A stretch of 64,000 bases of DNA from Streptomyces sp. Ru73 (GTDB lineage: Bacteria; Actinomycetota; Actinomycetes; Streptomycetales; Streptomycetaceae): assembly GCF_002920575.1 (NCBI RefSeq), contig NZ_PQSQ01000020.1, positions 1-64,000 on the forward strand, written 5' to 3'. Below the pieces are notes generated by a model that had not been told where the DNA came from, did no database searches, and saw only the letters and a program-made list of their open reading frames with translations. This document shows positions 51,757 through 61,683 of this stretch, in pieces. The first letter of the stretch is position 1; every line of letters begins with the position of its first letter. A program made the translations under genes and the position numbers.

Positions 51757-52520
51757 CGCGGTTCCGCCGCCGTCAGCCGCGCCCAGACCACCAGCCGGTA
51801 CGTCGAGGTGTACTCCGGCGTGCAGGTCGTGAGCGTCAGGTAGTACCCGGGCGCGGCATAGCGGTGACCGGGGTGGACGGAGCTGTACGGCACCTCCGCC
51901 AGCACCGTCCCGTCCCCGGGCGTGGTCTGCGGCAGGGTGCGGTCCACGACGTAGGTGTAGCGGGCGCCGGCGGTGTCGATGCGTACGGTGTCGCCGGCCC
52001 GCAGCAGGTCGAGCCGGCGGAACGGCTCCCCGTGGGTGTTCCGGTGGCCGGCCAGCCCGACGTTCCCGGCCCGGCCGGGCTGCGCGGTCCCCGGGTAGTG
52101 GCCCACGTACCCCTTGTCGAGCACGCCCGCCTTGCTGACCCCCTCCGCCACGGGCGCGGTGACGCCGAGGCGGGGAATGCGCAGCACGGCGTACGCCAGG
52201 TCCCGGCGCGGGCCGCGCGGCGGTGCCGGGGACGGCGACTCCTCGATCTCCGACCGGTACTCGGTGCCCATCCGCGGCGTGGGCAGCGGGTCGTAGGACG
52301 GCCGCTGGGCCGTGCCGCGCCACTGCCGCTCCAGCTCCGTCACCTGCTGCCGGGCGCTCGCCCGCGCCTCCCGGTTGGTCCACCACAGCTGGTGGACGAC
52401 GAGCAGCAGGACGACGAGACCGCAGGTCACCGCCAGCTCGGCGGCGGTCCACACCAGCCGTGCGGCGGGCCCCCGCCGGTCCCGCCGTGCCCGCACCACC
52501 ACCGGTATCCGCTCCGTCAC
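51753..52520 (-). CDS. Class E sortase
   Basis: A 255-residue membrane transpeptidase that anchors LAXTG-type proteins to peptidoglycan. One N-terminal helix (ELAVTCGLVVLLLVVHQLWW) precedes the sortase barrel. The catalytic triad is complete: His159 in GLAGHRNTHG, Cys233 in LTTCTPEY and Arg242 in STYRLVVWA. GTG 52520 is the preferred start; a TTG ten codons earlier is possible. No LAXTG substrate gene is adjacent. Confidence 0.88.
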   Translation of the reverse strand: MTERIPVVVRARRDRRGPAARLVWTAAELAVTCGLVVLLLVVHQLWWTNREARASARQQVTELERQWRGTAQRPSYDPLPTPRMGTEYRSEIEESPSPAPPRGPRRDLAYAVLRIPRLGVTAPVAEGVSKAGVLDKGYVGHYPGTAQPGRAGNVGLAGHRNTHGEPFRRLDLLRAGDTVRIDTAGARYTYVVDRTLPQTTPGDGTVLAEVPYSSVHPGHRYAAPGYYLTLTTCTPEYTSTYRLVVWARLTAAEPR

Positions 52521-52593
52521 GCGGGGCACCGTACGGCGTGCGTCCCGCAATCACCAGGGCGACGGACCGGCGATCAGCGGCGGCGGGGCGGGG

Positions 52594-53943
52594 TCAGCCG
52601 CCGAGCGCGCGGGACACCGCGTAGATGCACAGGCCCGCCAGGGCGCCGACGACCGTGCCGTTGATCCGGATGAACTGCAGGTCGCGGCCGATGTGCGCCT
52701 CGATCTTCTTCGAGGTGTGCTCGGCGTCCCAGCTCGCGACGGTGTCCGTGATGAGCAGGGTGATCTCGTCGCGGTACGTCGTGACGACGTACACCGCAGC
52801 GCCCTCCAGCCAGCCGTCGACCTTGCCCTGGAGCCGGTCGTCGGCGGCCAGCCGCTTGCCCAGCGACAGCAGCGCGCTACGCACCCGCTGCCGCAGCTCG
52901 CTCTGCTCGTCCTCGGCGGCGGCGACCATCATGGCGCGCACCGAGCCCCACGCCGAGGCGATCAGGTCCTGCACCTCGCCCCGGCCCAGCACCTCCGACT
53001 TCAGCCGCTCCACCCGCGCCCGGGTGTCCGTGTCGGACCGCAGGTCGTCGGCGAAGTCGGTGAGGAAGCGGTCCAGCGCGCCGCGGGCCGGGTGCTCGGG
53101 CATGTCCCGCATCTCGGTCACGAAGCGCAGCAGCTCCTTGTAGACCCGGTCGCCGACCTTGCGGTCCACGAAGCGCGGGGTCCAGCCGGGCGCGCCGCCG
53201 GCCACCGCCGCCATGACCGAGTCGGAGTGCGTGACCAGCCAGTCGTGCGCCCGGGCGCAGACCAGGTCGACCAGCCGGGTGTGGCCGCCGTCCGCGACGA
53301 CCTTCTCCAGCATCGCGCCGAGCCCGGGGGCGATCTCCTGGGCGTCGGCGCGGCGGGTGATCGCCTCGCCGACCACGGCCTGCACGTCGGAGTCGCGGAG
53401 CACGGTGAGCGCGCCGCGCAGCGCCGTGGACAGCTCGGCGGTGACCCGGTCGGCGTGCTCGGGCTCGGCCAGCCAGCGGCCGACCCGGCTGCCGATGCCG
53501 ACCTTGCGCAGCCGCTGTCTGACCACCTCGCCGGAGAGGAAGTTCTCCCCCACGAAGTCGCCGAGGCTCTGGCCGAGCTGGTCCTTCTTCGTCGGGATGA
53601 TCGCGGTGTGCGGGATGGGCAGCCCGAGCGGCCGCCGGAACAGCGCGGTGACCGCGAACCAGTCGGCGAGCGCGCCGACCATGCCGGCCTCGGCGGCGGC
53701 CGCCACGTAGCCGGTCCAGCCGCCGGCCCCGGCCGCGCCCCCCCACTTCGCCAGCGCGTAGACCAGGGCGACGGCCAGCAGCAGGCTGGTGGCGAAGGTC
53801 TTCATGCGGCGCACCCCGCGCCGCTTCTCCTCATCGGCCTCGTTGAATGTGAAACCGGCCACAGGGTCCGCCGCGGTACGGGCCGCCGGCCCGTCCGCCG
53901 GACCGGCGACCAGGCCCGTCTTCGTGCGTTCCATCCGCTCCAT
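52594..53943 (-). CDS. DUF445 membrane protein
   Basis: A 449-residue protein with helices near residues ~45-90 (TFATSLLLAVALVYALA and AEAGMVGALADWFAVTALF) and one at the C-terminus (VVGALAGLCIYAVSRALGG). Between them is a long helical region containing DUF445 features: RRPLGLPIPHTAIIPTKKDQLGQSLG, VGENFLS and GRDLQFIRINGTVVG. The family is conserved in many bacteria without a known activity. ATG 53943 or 53934 are equally plausible starts. Confidence 0.85.
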   Translation of the reverse strand: MERMERTKTGLVAGPADGPAARTAADPVAGFTFNEADEEKRRGVRRMKTFATSLLLAVALVYALAKWGGAAGAGGWTGYVAAAAEAGMVGALADWFAVTALFRRPLGLPIPHTAIIPTKKDQLGQSLGDFVGENFLSGEVVRQRLRKVGIGSRVGRWLAEPEHADRVTAELSTALRGALTVLRDSDVQAVVGEAITRRADAQEIAPGLGAMLEKVVADGGHTRLVDLVCARAHDWLVTHSDSVMAAVAGGAPGWTPRFVDRKVGDRVYKELLRFVTEMRDMPEHPARGALDRFLTDFADDLRSDTDTRARVERLKSEVLGRGEVQDLIASAWGSVRAMMVAAAEDEQSELRQRVRSALLSLGKRLAADDRLQGKVDGWLEGAAVYVVTTYRDEITLLITDTVASWDAEHTSKKIEAHIGRDLQFIRINGTVVGALAGLCIYAVSRALGG

Positions 53944-54202
53944 CCGTTCGACCGCCCCGCTGTATGTCCAACTGTGACCTAGTCCTGGTTCCCTTACTGG
54001 AACGAACAACGAGTTCCCGTCGTCCCACAGGTCGAGCGCACCGCCTTTCCGCCCTCCCGGCGGGGAGGGAGCCGCCGGGCAGCCGTACCGTCCGCCATGG
54101 GATCATGGAGGATCGATCGGACTGCGACGGCGCTGCTGATCAGACGCTGCCCTTGCCCATCCGGAGCCAGCGGCTCCGCCTGCCCCAGGAGAACGCCCCC
54201 GC

Positions 54203-55513
54203 ATGAACAAAAGTGTGGGTTACGCCCTGCTCGCCGGCCTGGCGGCAGTGGTGGTCCTCGTATCGACCGCGATCTTCGTCGGGGTCGGCGGCAACGGTGG
54301 CGGCACCGGAAGCGACCCGCACAACCCCCGTAACTCCGCGGCACCCGCCGTCTCCGGCCAGTGGGTGGGCACCTGGTCGGCATCGGCGGCGGCGGCCGAG
54401 CCGGGCACCCTCGACGGGTACGCGGGCATGTCGATACGGAACGTGATCCACACCAGCGTCGGCGGCAGCAGCGCCCGCATCCAGCTCTCCAACCTCTACG
54501 GCACCCGCCCGCTGGCCCTCACCCACGCCACCATCGCGGTGGCCGCGGCCCCGAACAACCCCACGGCGGCGGCCGGCACGATGCGCCGCCTCACCTTCGG
54601 CGACCGCACCTCCGTCGTCATCCCGGCCGGCGGGGCCGTCTCCAGCGACCCGGTGCGGCTGGACGTGCCGCACGACACGGACCTGCTGATCACCACGTAC
54701 TCCCCGGCGCCCTCGGGCCCGGTCACCTACCACCCGTACGCGCGGCAGACCTCCTACCTGGCGCGCGGCGACCGGGCCGCGGACGACGCGGGCACCGCCT
54801 ACACCGAGCAGAGCCCGTACTGGCGCTACCTCACCGGCGTCGACGTCTTCAGCCGCGAGGCCGAGGGCTCGGTCGTGGTCATCGGCGACTCCATCACCGA
54901 CGGCATCACCTCCACGATGGGCGCCAACCACCGCTGGACCGACTTCCTGGCCGAGCGGCTGCGCGAGGAGCCCGGCGCGCCCCGCCTGGGCGTCCTCAAC
55001 CAGGGCATCAGCGGCAACCGCCTGCTGATCGACGGCAGCCGCTACTCCCCCAACAACGGGCCCAGCGTGCTCACCCGGCTGGACCGCGACGCGCTGTCCC
55101 GCACCGGTGTGCAGGCCGTCATCGTCGAGATCGGCCTGAACGACATGTTCAAGACCCCGCGCCAGTGGGACGCCAGGAAGCTGGTCGCCGGCATGCGGAA
55201 GGTCGTCAAGCAGGCGCACGCGCGCGGCCTGCGGGTCACCGGCTCCACCCTGACGCCGTTCTACGGCCACCGCGGCTACAACGTCCGCATGGACCAGGTG
55301 CGCCAGCAGGTCAACGCGCAGATCCGGGCCGGGAACGTGTACGACAACGTGGTCGACTTCGACAAGGCCCTGCGCGACCCGGCCCAGCCCAACCGGCTGC
55401 TGCCGCGCTACGACTCGGGCGACCACCTGCACCCCAGCGACGACGGTTACAAGGCGATGGCCCGCGCGGTGGACCTCAAGCACCTCAAGGGCGCGACGCC
55501 GGCCTCGCTCTGA
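54203..55513 (+). CDS. Secreted SGNH/GDSL hydrolase
   Basis: A 436-residue esterase/lipase-type hydrolase exported by an N-terminal helix (YALLAGLAAVVVLVSTAIFV). An N-terminal beta domain (WVGTWSASAAAAEPG) precedes the SGNH fold: Ser230 in IGDSITDG, block II GISGNRLL, block III GLNDMF, and the Asp407/His410 pair in GDHLHPSDDG. All four blocks are present, so it should be active on an ester or acetyl group outside the cell. ATG 54203 has AGGAG upstream. Confidence 0.9.
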   Translation: MNKSVGYALLAGLAAVVVLVSTAIFVGVGGNGGGTGSDPHNPRNSAAPAVSGQWVGTWSASAAAAEPGTLDGYAGMSIRNVIHTSVGGSSARIQLSNLYGTRPLALTHATIAVAAAPNNPTAAAGTMRRLTFGDRTSVVIPAGGAVSSDPVRLDVPHDTDLLITTYSPAPSGPVTYHPYARQTSYLARGDRAADDAGTAYTEQSPYWRYLTGVDVFSREAEGSVVVIGDSITDGITSTMGANHRWTDFLAERLREEPGAPRLGVLNQGISGNRLLIDGSRYSPNNGPSVLTRLDRDALSRTGVQAVIVEIGLNDMFKTPRQWDARKLVAGMRKVVKQAHARGLRVTGSTLTPFYGHRGYNVRMDQVRQQVNAQIRAGNVYDNVVDFDKALRDPAQPNRLLPRYDSGDHLHPSDDGYKAMARAVDLKHLKGATPASL

Positions 55514-55534
55514 CCGGCCGGGCGGCGGGCGGGG

Positions 55535-56236
55535 TCACCGCTCCTTGCGCCGCCGCTCCTCGTCCTTCTCCAGGGCCCTGCGCTCCCGCCGCTCGGCCTT
55601 CAGCCGCTGCTTCTCGGCCCTGGTGACCTTCCGCTCGACGCCCACGCCGCCCCAGAACGCCAGGCCCGTCACGATCACGCGGGGCGCGCCGGGGTCGCCC
55701 GGTACACCCGCCTCCCGGTGGTCGAAGCCGCCCATGATCTCCACCCCGCGCACGTCGACCTCGACGCCCGGCGGCACGACGATATTGATCCCGCCCATGA
55801 CCGCGAAGCAGTTGATCACCACCTCGTGGTCCGTGAACCGGGCCTCGCGCAGGTCGATCTCGCCGCCGCCCCAGAACGCGACCGCGGTGAAGCGCCGCCC
55901 GACGGTCCACCGCCCGGTCCGCCGGAAGCCGCCCAGGACCGCGATCCCGGCCGACGAGCCGCCCTCGCCGCCGACGAACCGCTCCGCCCAACCGCCGGCG
56001 GCCCCCGCGGCCGGCGCGGCACCGGGCAGCGCCGCCCCGGCCGGCCCCGCGCCCGCCGGCAGGTCCGCCGTCAGCGGCGCCAACTCGCCGTACGTGCGCG
56101 CCCGGTACGCCGCCTCCAGCCGCTCGTCGAATTCCGCCATCCGCAGCCGCCCCTCGGCCAGCGCGTCCCGCAGCACCTCCGCCACCCGGTCCCGGTCGGC
56201 GTCCGAGGCGCGCATGTCGGGGAGTTCGTCAGTCAT
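55535..56236 (-). CDS. DUF1707 and LiaF-like domain protein
   Basis: A 233-residue protein. DUF1707 is at the N-terminus (MRASDADRDRVAEVLRDALA, then RLRMAEFDERLEAAYRART). An Ala/Gly linker leads to a C-terminal beta-helix domain like the cell-wall-antibiotic response (LiaF/DUF2154) fold, with repeating GG turns: AFWGGGEIDL, VMGGINIVVPPG, IMGGFDH, LAFWGGVGV. There is no membrane helix. The tail is very basic. It may link envelope signals to the membrane. Confidence 0.82.
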   Translation of the reverse strand: MTDELPDMRASDADRDRVAEVLRDALAEGRLRMAEFDERLEAAYRARTYGELAPLTADLPAGAGPAGAALPGAAPAAGAAGGWAERFVGGEGGSSAGIAVLGGFRRTGRWTVGRRFTAVAFWGGGEIDLREARFTDHEVVINCFAVMGGINIVVPPGVEVDVRGVEIMGGFDHREAGVPGDPGAPRVIVTGLAFWGGVGVERKVTRAEKQRLKAERRERRALEKDEERRRKER

Positions 56237-56385
56237 GGTCAAAGGGTAGGCAGCGAACCGGCCGTCCGGCCCGGCTTCGCGGCGCTTCAGGAGCACCGCG
56301 CTTCAAGGGCGCCGCGCATCAGGCGCACCCCGCTCCGGGGCCCGCGTCGTGGGCACCTCGCTCCCGGGCTCGCTTCGGGCGCGCC

Positions 56386-57378
56386 TCACTTCGGGGCGCC
56401 CCGGGTGTACATCCGCGCGATCACGTCCTCGATGTCGGGCTCGCGCACCGACAGGTCCACCAGCGGCCACCGCTCGGCGACCGCCGCCACCACCGGCGCC
56501 GCGCTGTGCGACGCGGGGAACGCCAGCCACTGCCGCGGCCCCTCCACCCGGACCGTCCGCGCCCCCGGCACGCCCTCGATCGGCGGCAGCTCCCGCGCCA
56601 GGTCCACCACCAGCGTCCGCTCGCCGTCCCCGGCCTCGTGCAGCCCGTCCAGGCCGCCGTCGTACACCAGCCGCCCGTGGTCGATGACCATCACCCGGCG
56701 GCACAGCTGCTCGATGTCGGTCAGGTCGTGCGTGGTCAGCAGGACCGTCGTGCCGAGCGTGGCGTTCACCTCGCGCAGGAACTCCCGCACCCGCGCCTTG
56801 CTGATCACGTCGAGCCCGATCGTCGGCTCGTCCAGGTACAGCACCTCCGGGTCGTGCAGCAGGGCCGCCGCGATGTCCCCGCGCATCCGCTGCCCGAGCG
56901 AGAGCTGCCGCACCGGCGACGCCAGCAGCGGGCCGAGGTCGAGCAGCTCCACGCACCGGTCGAGGTTCTTGCGGTAGGTGTCGTACGGCACCCGGTACAG
57001 CCGCCGTACCAGCTCGTAGGAGTCCCGCAGCGGCAGGTCCCACCACAGCGTCGTGCGCTGCCCGAAGACCACGCCCATCCGGCGGGCCAGCCGCGCGCGC
57101 TCCCGGCTGGGCTCGATGCCCGCGACCCGGATGCGGCCCGCGCTGGGCACGAGGATGCCCGTCAGCATCTTGACCGTGGTCGACTTGCCCGCGCCGTTCG
57201 GCCCGATGTACCCCACCATCTCGCCGCGTCCGACCCGGAAGCCGATGCCGTCCACGGCCCGCACCTCCCGCGTCACCCGGCGCAGCCGCCCGGCCTTCCG
57301 GCGCACCCGGAAGACCTTCTCCACCCCCTCCAGCACGATGAAGTCCGCACCTTCCGCGTCGGCCTGGCCCGTCGTCAT
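56386..57378 (-). CDS. ABC-2-type exporter ATP-binding protein
   Basis: A 330-residue ABC ATPase with a long N-terminal basic insert (VRRKAGRLRRVTREV) typical of the DrrA/EcsA-like subgroup paired with ABC-2 membrane proteins. Walker A GPNGAGKST, Q-loop VVFGQRTTLWWDL, signature LSLGQRMRGD, Walker B LYLDEPTIGLD, switch His TTHDL. It is the third gene of an operon with two membrane proteins. The exported compound is unknown. Confidence 0.88.
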   Translation of the reverse strand: MTTGQADAEGADFIVLEGVEKVFRVRRKAGRLRRVTREVRAVDGIGFRVGRGEMVGYIGPNGAGKSTTVKMLTGILVPSAGRIRVAGIEPSRERARLARRMGVVFGQRTTLWWDLPLRDSYELVRRLYRVPYDTYRKNLDRCVELLDLGPLLASPVRQLSLGQRMRGDIAAALLHDPEVLYLDEPTIGLDVISKARVREFLREVNATLGTTVLLTTHDLTDIEQLCRRVMVIDHGRLVYDGGLDGLHEAGDGERTLVVDLARELPPIEGVPGARTVRVEGPRQWLAFPASHSAAPVVAAVAERWPLVDLSVREPDIEDVIARMYTRGAPK

Positions 57379-57381
57379 GTC

Positions 57382-58215
57382 TCAGCTCCCCGTGCTCCGG
57401 TATCCGCGCAGCCCCGCCCGCCACGCCAGCGCCGCGCCCCCGCACATCACCGCAGCCACCACGGGCCCCAGGAAGTCCACCCAGCCCGGCAGTCCCAGCG
57501 GGTCGTCCCGGCCGAGGAGGCGGAGCGCGGGCAGCCAGTTCACGAAGGCGAGCGGAATGATGTACGTGACGCCGCGCACCAGGTCCTTGGCGAAGACGGT
57601 GGGCGGGTACTGCAGCAGTGCGTTTCCGCCATATGTGAAGGAGTTCTGCACCTCGGCCGCGTCCTGGGCCCAGAACTGGAAGGCGGCGCCGAACGTGAAG
57701 ACAGCGCCGTAGATCGCGGCCCCGCTCACCAGCATCGCCGCGGCCAGCGCCACCCGGCCCGGCGTCCACTCCCCCGGCACCCGGGCCAGCGCCCAGCCCA
57801 GGACCACCAGGGCCTGCGTCAGCCGCCCGATCCTGCGCAGCGCGAACCGGTCGGCGGCCACCTGGACGTAGACCGGCGCGGGGCGTACCAGCAGGACGTC
57901 CAGCGTGCCGTCGCGGACTCGCGAGCCCAGCCGCTCGACGTTGCCCAGCAGCAGGTCCGCGAGGCCCAGCGCGGTGGCCGACGAGCCGTAGAGCAGTGCC
58001 ACTTCGGGCAGCCCGAAGCCGCCGAGCGTGTCGATGTGCGAGAACATCAGAAGGATCGTCACGAACTCCAGGCCGCTGCCAGCGGCATTGCCGACGGCCA
58101 TGATCACGAACGACGCCCGGTAGGTGAGTGTGGACCGCACCCACATCGCTACGATCAGCAGGTATGCCCGCACGCCGTGCCGTACCGGCGCGGCCCGCCC
58201 GAAGGACTCAGCCAC
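57382..58215 (-). CDS. ABC-2-type exporter membrane protein 2
   Basis: A 277-residue membrane protein with about six helices, beginning VAESFGRAAPVRHGVRAYL and including FGLPEVALLYGSSATALGLAD split over two helices. It matches the ABC-2 permease type paired with DrrA-like ATPases. GTG 58215 lies 8 bases inside the end of the first membrane protein gene, and the ATPase gene starts three bases after its stop. Confidence 0.8.
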   Translation of the reverse strand: MAESFGRAAPVRHGVRAYLLIVAMWVRSTLTYRASFVIMAVGNAAGSGLEFVTILLMFSHIDTLGGFGLPEVALLYGSSATALGLADLLLGNVERLGSRVRDGTLDVLLVRPAPVYVQVAADRFALRRIGRLTQALVVLGWALARVPGEWTPGRVALAAAMLVSGAAIYGAVFTFGAAFQFWAQDAAEVQNSFTYGGNALLQYPPTVFAKDLVRGVTYIIPLAFVNWLPALRLLGRDDPLGLPGWVDFLGPVVAAVMCGGAALAWRAGLRGYRSTGS

Positions 58216-59044
58216 CCTGCACCACCACCTTCCGGGTGGCCGCCGACTGCACCAGCCGGCCCACCGCCAGCAGCACGGCCGCCCAGCCGGCCTGGAAGCC
58301 CAGCGCACCCAGTACGGCGGCCCCTTCGTACCGGCCCAGCAGGACGTCGGCCGGCACCTGGAGCAGCGAGGCCCAGGGCAGCAGCCGTACGGCCTCGCCG
58401 AAGCCCTCCGGGAAGGCCCGCAGCGGCAGCAGCAGCCCGGAGAAGAACGTCGCGGCCAGGCCGCCGAGCACCGCCATCCCGGCGCTGTCCAGCAGCCAGA
58501 ACGCGGTGAGCGCGACCAGGTAGCGCAGCGCGAAGCCGACCGTCACCGCGAGCACGACGGAGACCAGGAACGCGGCCCACGGGCCGGGCGCTGCGGGCAG
58601 CGCGAGGTCGAAGGCGAACGCCCCGGCCACCATGGGCAGCACCCCGCGGCCGAGCAGCTGGCAGCCGGCCCGGCCCAGGTCGGTGGCGAGCCACCACAGT
58701 TGGAGGTCGGCCGGGCGGTACAGGTCGACCGCGACGTCCCCGGTGCGGATGCGCTCCTGCAGTTCGTCCAGGCCGCCGTTGACGCCCAGCGAGACCGTCG
58801 CCAGCAGCGCCTGGCCGATCCACACGAAGGTCAGCGCCTGGGCCTCGCCGTACCCGCCCAGGTGGGGCCGCTCGTCCCACAGGGCCTGGTAGGTGTAGGC
58901 GAGGATGAAGCCGAAGACGGTGTTGGTGAACACCCCGGCGGCGGTGGCCGTGCGGTAGGTCGCGTAGCGCCGGAAGCCCTTGCGGGCCACGGCCGCGTAC
59001 AGCCCGGGGCCGCCGCCGCGCTGGAGAAGTGCTCCGCCGCTCAC
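58208..59044 (-). CDS. ABC-2-type exporter membrane protein 1
   Basis: A 278-residue membrane protein with about six helices, KGFRRYATYRTATAAGVFTN at its N-terminus and RIRTGDVAVDLYRPADLQLWW between helices, features of ABC-2 permeases that occur as heterodimers. First gene of the exporter operon; GTG 59044 with a weak ribosome site. Confidence 0.8.
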   Translation of the reverse strand: MSGGALLQRGGGPGLYAAVARKGFRRYATYRTATAAGVFTNTVFGFILAYTYQALWDERPHLGGYGEAQALTFVWIGQALLATVSLGVNGGLDELQERIRTGDVAVDLYRPADLQLWWLATDLGRAGCQLLGRGVLPMVAGAFAFDLALPAAPGPWAAFLVSVVLAVTVGFALRYLVALTAFWLLDSAGMAVLGGLAATFFSGLLLPLRAFPEGFGEAVRLLPWASLLQVPADVLLGRYEGAAVLGALGFQAGWAAVLLAVGRLVQSAATRKVVVQGG

Positions 59045-59153
59045 GCTGTCGCCCCCCGTGGTGTGGCCAAAGCAACGGAGCCTAGCCCTGCCGGGCGGGC
59101 GGGCACCACGCGTTTATCACCCGAACCGGTGAGGCAGAGAACCCATTCGGCCG

Positions 59154-59169
59154 GTCACAGACCGGTCAC
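59154..59169. promoter_or_regulatory. 11-bp-period direct repeat upstream of the PBP gene
   Basis: GTCAC-N6-GTCAC inside a longer repeat of CCGGTCACA (59151-59159 and 59162-59170). The 11-bp period resembles PhoP PHO-box units (GGTCA cores) and also MtrA-type sites. Confidence 0.4.
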
Positions 59170-59340
59170 ATGTGCGTGCCACCCTCTTGGGCCGGCCCGC
59201 AGGATGCGAGAGTTTCGTATCGGGCGACACTTGCTTTTCGGAAGTTACGACCTTTTTCCGGCTTAGGGCGCGAATCGCCCGTTACGACACCGATCCGCCG
59301 CGGCACAACCATCGGCGGCGGCCGAGGAGTCACTACAGAC

Positions 59341-61647
59341 ATGAACGACGATCCGCAGCAGGACGGTCAGGGAAGTAACGGTTCCCCGCAGGGCGAACCG
59401 GGTGCCGGCGCATCCCCCGGCAAGAAGGGCCGTCCCCGCCGCACCGGCTGGCGCCGCTTCCTGCCGACCTGGCGCATGACCCTCGGCGGCATCCTGGTGA
59501 TCCTGCTGGTCGTCGTCGGCGGCTTCATCGCCGGATACCTCCTCGTCGGCATCCCGCCGGCCAACCAGGCCGCCAAGGCCCAGAGCAACGTCTTCCTCTT
59601 CTCCGACGGCACCCAGCTCGCCCGCGACGGCGAAGTGAACCGCGAGAACGTCAAGCTCAGCCAGGTGCCCAAGAGCGTCCAGCACGCCGTGCTCGCCGCC
59701 GAGGACCGCAACTTCTACAACGAGTCGGCGGTCAACCCCATCGCCATGGTCCGCGCCGCCTGGAACACCGTCATCGGCCGGGGCAAGCAGTCCGGCTCCA
59801 CCATCACCCAGCAGTACGTCAAGAACTACTACCTCGGCCAGGAACAGACCATCACCCGCAAGGCCAAGGAGTTCTTCATCGCCATCAAGCTGGACCGCGA
59901 GGTGAGCAAGGACGAGATCCTGGAGGGCTACCTCAACACCAGCTACTACGGCCGCAACGCCTACGGCATCCAGGCCGCGGCCCAGGCGTACTACAACAAG
60001 GACGTCGAGGACCTCAACGCCGCCCAGGGCGCCTACCTCGCCACCCTCCTCAACGCCCCCAGCCAGTACGACATCGTCGTCCACCCCGAGAACCGGCAGC
60101 GCGCCGAGGCCCGCTGGAACTACGTCATGGACGGCATGGTCAAGAAGGGCTGGCTCAGCGGCTCGAAGCGCGCCGCCACCAAGTTCGACCCGCCCGGCGA
60201 GGCCAAGACCCCCAGCGGCCTCTCCGGCCGCCGCGGCTACTTCGTCAACGCCATCAAGGACTACCTCCGCAACAACGACATCCTCGACGAGGACGATCTG
60301 AAGGGCGGCGGCTACCGCATCACCACCACCATCGACAAGAAGAAGCAGCTGGCCCTCGAAAAGGCCGTCGACGACCAGGTGATGAAGCAGCTCGACAAGA
60401 AGAACCGCGACGCCGACAAGAACGTCCGGGCCGGCGGCGCCTCCATCGACCCCGCCACCGGCAAGGTCGTCGCCATGTACGGCGGCATCGACTACGCCAA
60501 GCAGTTCGTCAACGGCGCCACCCGCGCCGACTACCAGGTCGGCTCCACCTTCAAGCCCTTCGTCTTCGCCTCCGCCGTCGCCAACCACGCCACCACCCAG
60601 GACGGCCGCACCATCACCCCGCAGACCGTCTACGACGGCACCAACAAGCGGATGACCATCAGCGACGGACAGCCCACCGGCTTCGCGCCCGCCAACGAGG
60701 ACGACCGCTCCTACGGCCAGATCACCGTCAGCGAGGCCACCGACAAGTCCGTCAACGCCGTGTACGCCCAGATGGGCATCGACGTCGGCCCCGACAAGGT
60801 CCGCGAGACCGCCGTCGACCTCGGCATCCCGCGCAAGACCCCCGGCCTCACCGAGTCCCAGGGCGCCATCTCGCTCGGCACCGCCACCCCCAGCGTCCTG
60901 GAGATGACCGGCGCCTACGCCACCATCGCCAACCACGGCAAGCGCGTCCCGTACACCTTCCTGGCGAAGATCACCAAGAACGGCGAGACGGTCAGCCTCC
61001 CCGACCGCCCCGAACAGACCGCGATGCCCCGCGAGGCCGCCGACACCACCACCTCCATCCTCCGCAGCGTCGTCGAGAGCCCCGGCGGCACCGGCGCCGC
61101 GGCACAGGCCGCAGGGCGTCCCGCCGCCGGCAAGACCGGCACCGCCGAGGAGGACAAGGCCGCCTGGTTCGCCGGGTACACCCCCGATCTGGCCACCGTC
61201 ATCGCCGTACTCGGCCAGGACCCCAAGACCGCCGCCCAGGAACCGCTCTACGGCGCCGGCGGCCTCGCCCGCATCAACGGCGGCGGCTGGCCCGCCCAGA
61301 TCTGGGCCGACTACACCGCCGCCGCGCTGGACGGCAAGCCCGTCAAGGACTTCGACCTGGAGCTGGAGAGCGGCGCCGGCGACACCCAGCCCCCGGCCAG
61401 CGCCACCCCGACGGCTCCGGGCGGCGACACCGGAGCGCCCAGCGCCCCGTCGCAGACCACGCCCCCCGGCACGCCCCCGACGGCCACGACACCGCCGACC
61501 ACCGTCGAACCGCCCGAGCCCACCTTCCCGAGCGAGCCGCCGCCCACCACGGCCCCCACCGAGGACTTCCCCACGGTGGAGCCGGGCGACGGCGGACCGG
61601 GCGGCGGCCCCGGCGGCGCACCGGAGACCCCGCCCGGCAGGCAGTGA
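59341..61647 (+). CDS. Class A penicillin-binding protein (glycosyltransferase/transpeptidase)
   Basis: A 768-residue bifunctional PBP that polymerises and cross-links peptidoglycan. A basic Pro/Gly-rich cytoplasmic tail is followed by one membrane helix (MTLGGILVILLVVVGGFIAG). The GT51 domain has catalytic Glu121 in AEDRNFY and GSTITQQYVKN. The transpeptidase domain has STFK (Ser402), SVN (470-472) and KTGT (598-601). A ~100-residue Pro/Thr-rich C-terminal tail extends into the wall. Start is ATG 59341. In S. coelicolor a PBP gene occupies the matching place near bcp. Confidence 0.93.
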   Translation: MNDDPQQDGQGSNGSPQGEPGAGASPGKKGRPRRTGWRRFLPTWRMTLGGILVILLVVVGGFIAGYLLVGIPPANQAAKAQSNVFLFSDGTQLARDGEVNRENVKLSQVPKSVQHAVLAAEDRNFYNESAVNPIAMVRAAWNTVIGRGKQSGSTITQQYVKNYYLGQEQTITRKAKEFFIAIKLDREVSKDEILEGYLNTSYYGRNAYGIQAAAQAYYNKDVEDLNAAQGAYLATLLNAPSQYDIVVHPENRQRAEARWNYVMDGMVKKGWLSGSKRAATKFDPPGEAKTPSGLSGRRGYFVNAIKDYLRNNDILDEDDLKGGGYRITTTIDKKKQLALEKAVDDQVMKQLDKKNRDADKNVRAGGASIDPATGKVVAMYGGIDYAKQFVNGATRADYQVGSTFKPFVFASAVANHATTQDGRTITPQTVYDGTNKRMTISDGQPTGFAPANEDDRSYGQITVSEATDKSVNAVYAQMGIDVGPDKVRETAVDLGIPRKTPGLTESQGAISLGTATPSVLEMTGAYATIANHGKRVPYTFLAKITKNGETVSLPDRPEQTAMPREAADTTTSILRSVVESPGGTGAAAQAAGRPAAGKTGTAEEDKAAWFAGYTPDLATVIAVLGQDPKTAAQEPLYGAGGLARINGGGWPAQIWADYTAAALDGKPVKDFDLELESGAGDTQPPASATPTAPGGDTGAPSAPSQTTPPGTPPTATTPPTTVEPPEPTFPSEPPPTTAPTEDFPTVEPGDGGPGGGPGGAPETPPGRQ

Positions 61648-61683
61648 CCGACAGGGCAGGCGGCGGCCTCCGGAGCACGGCAC

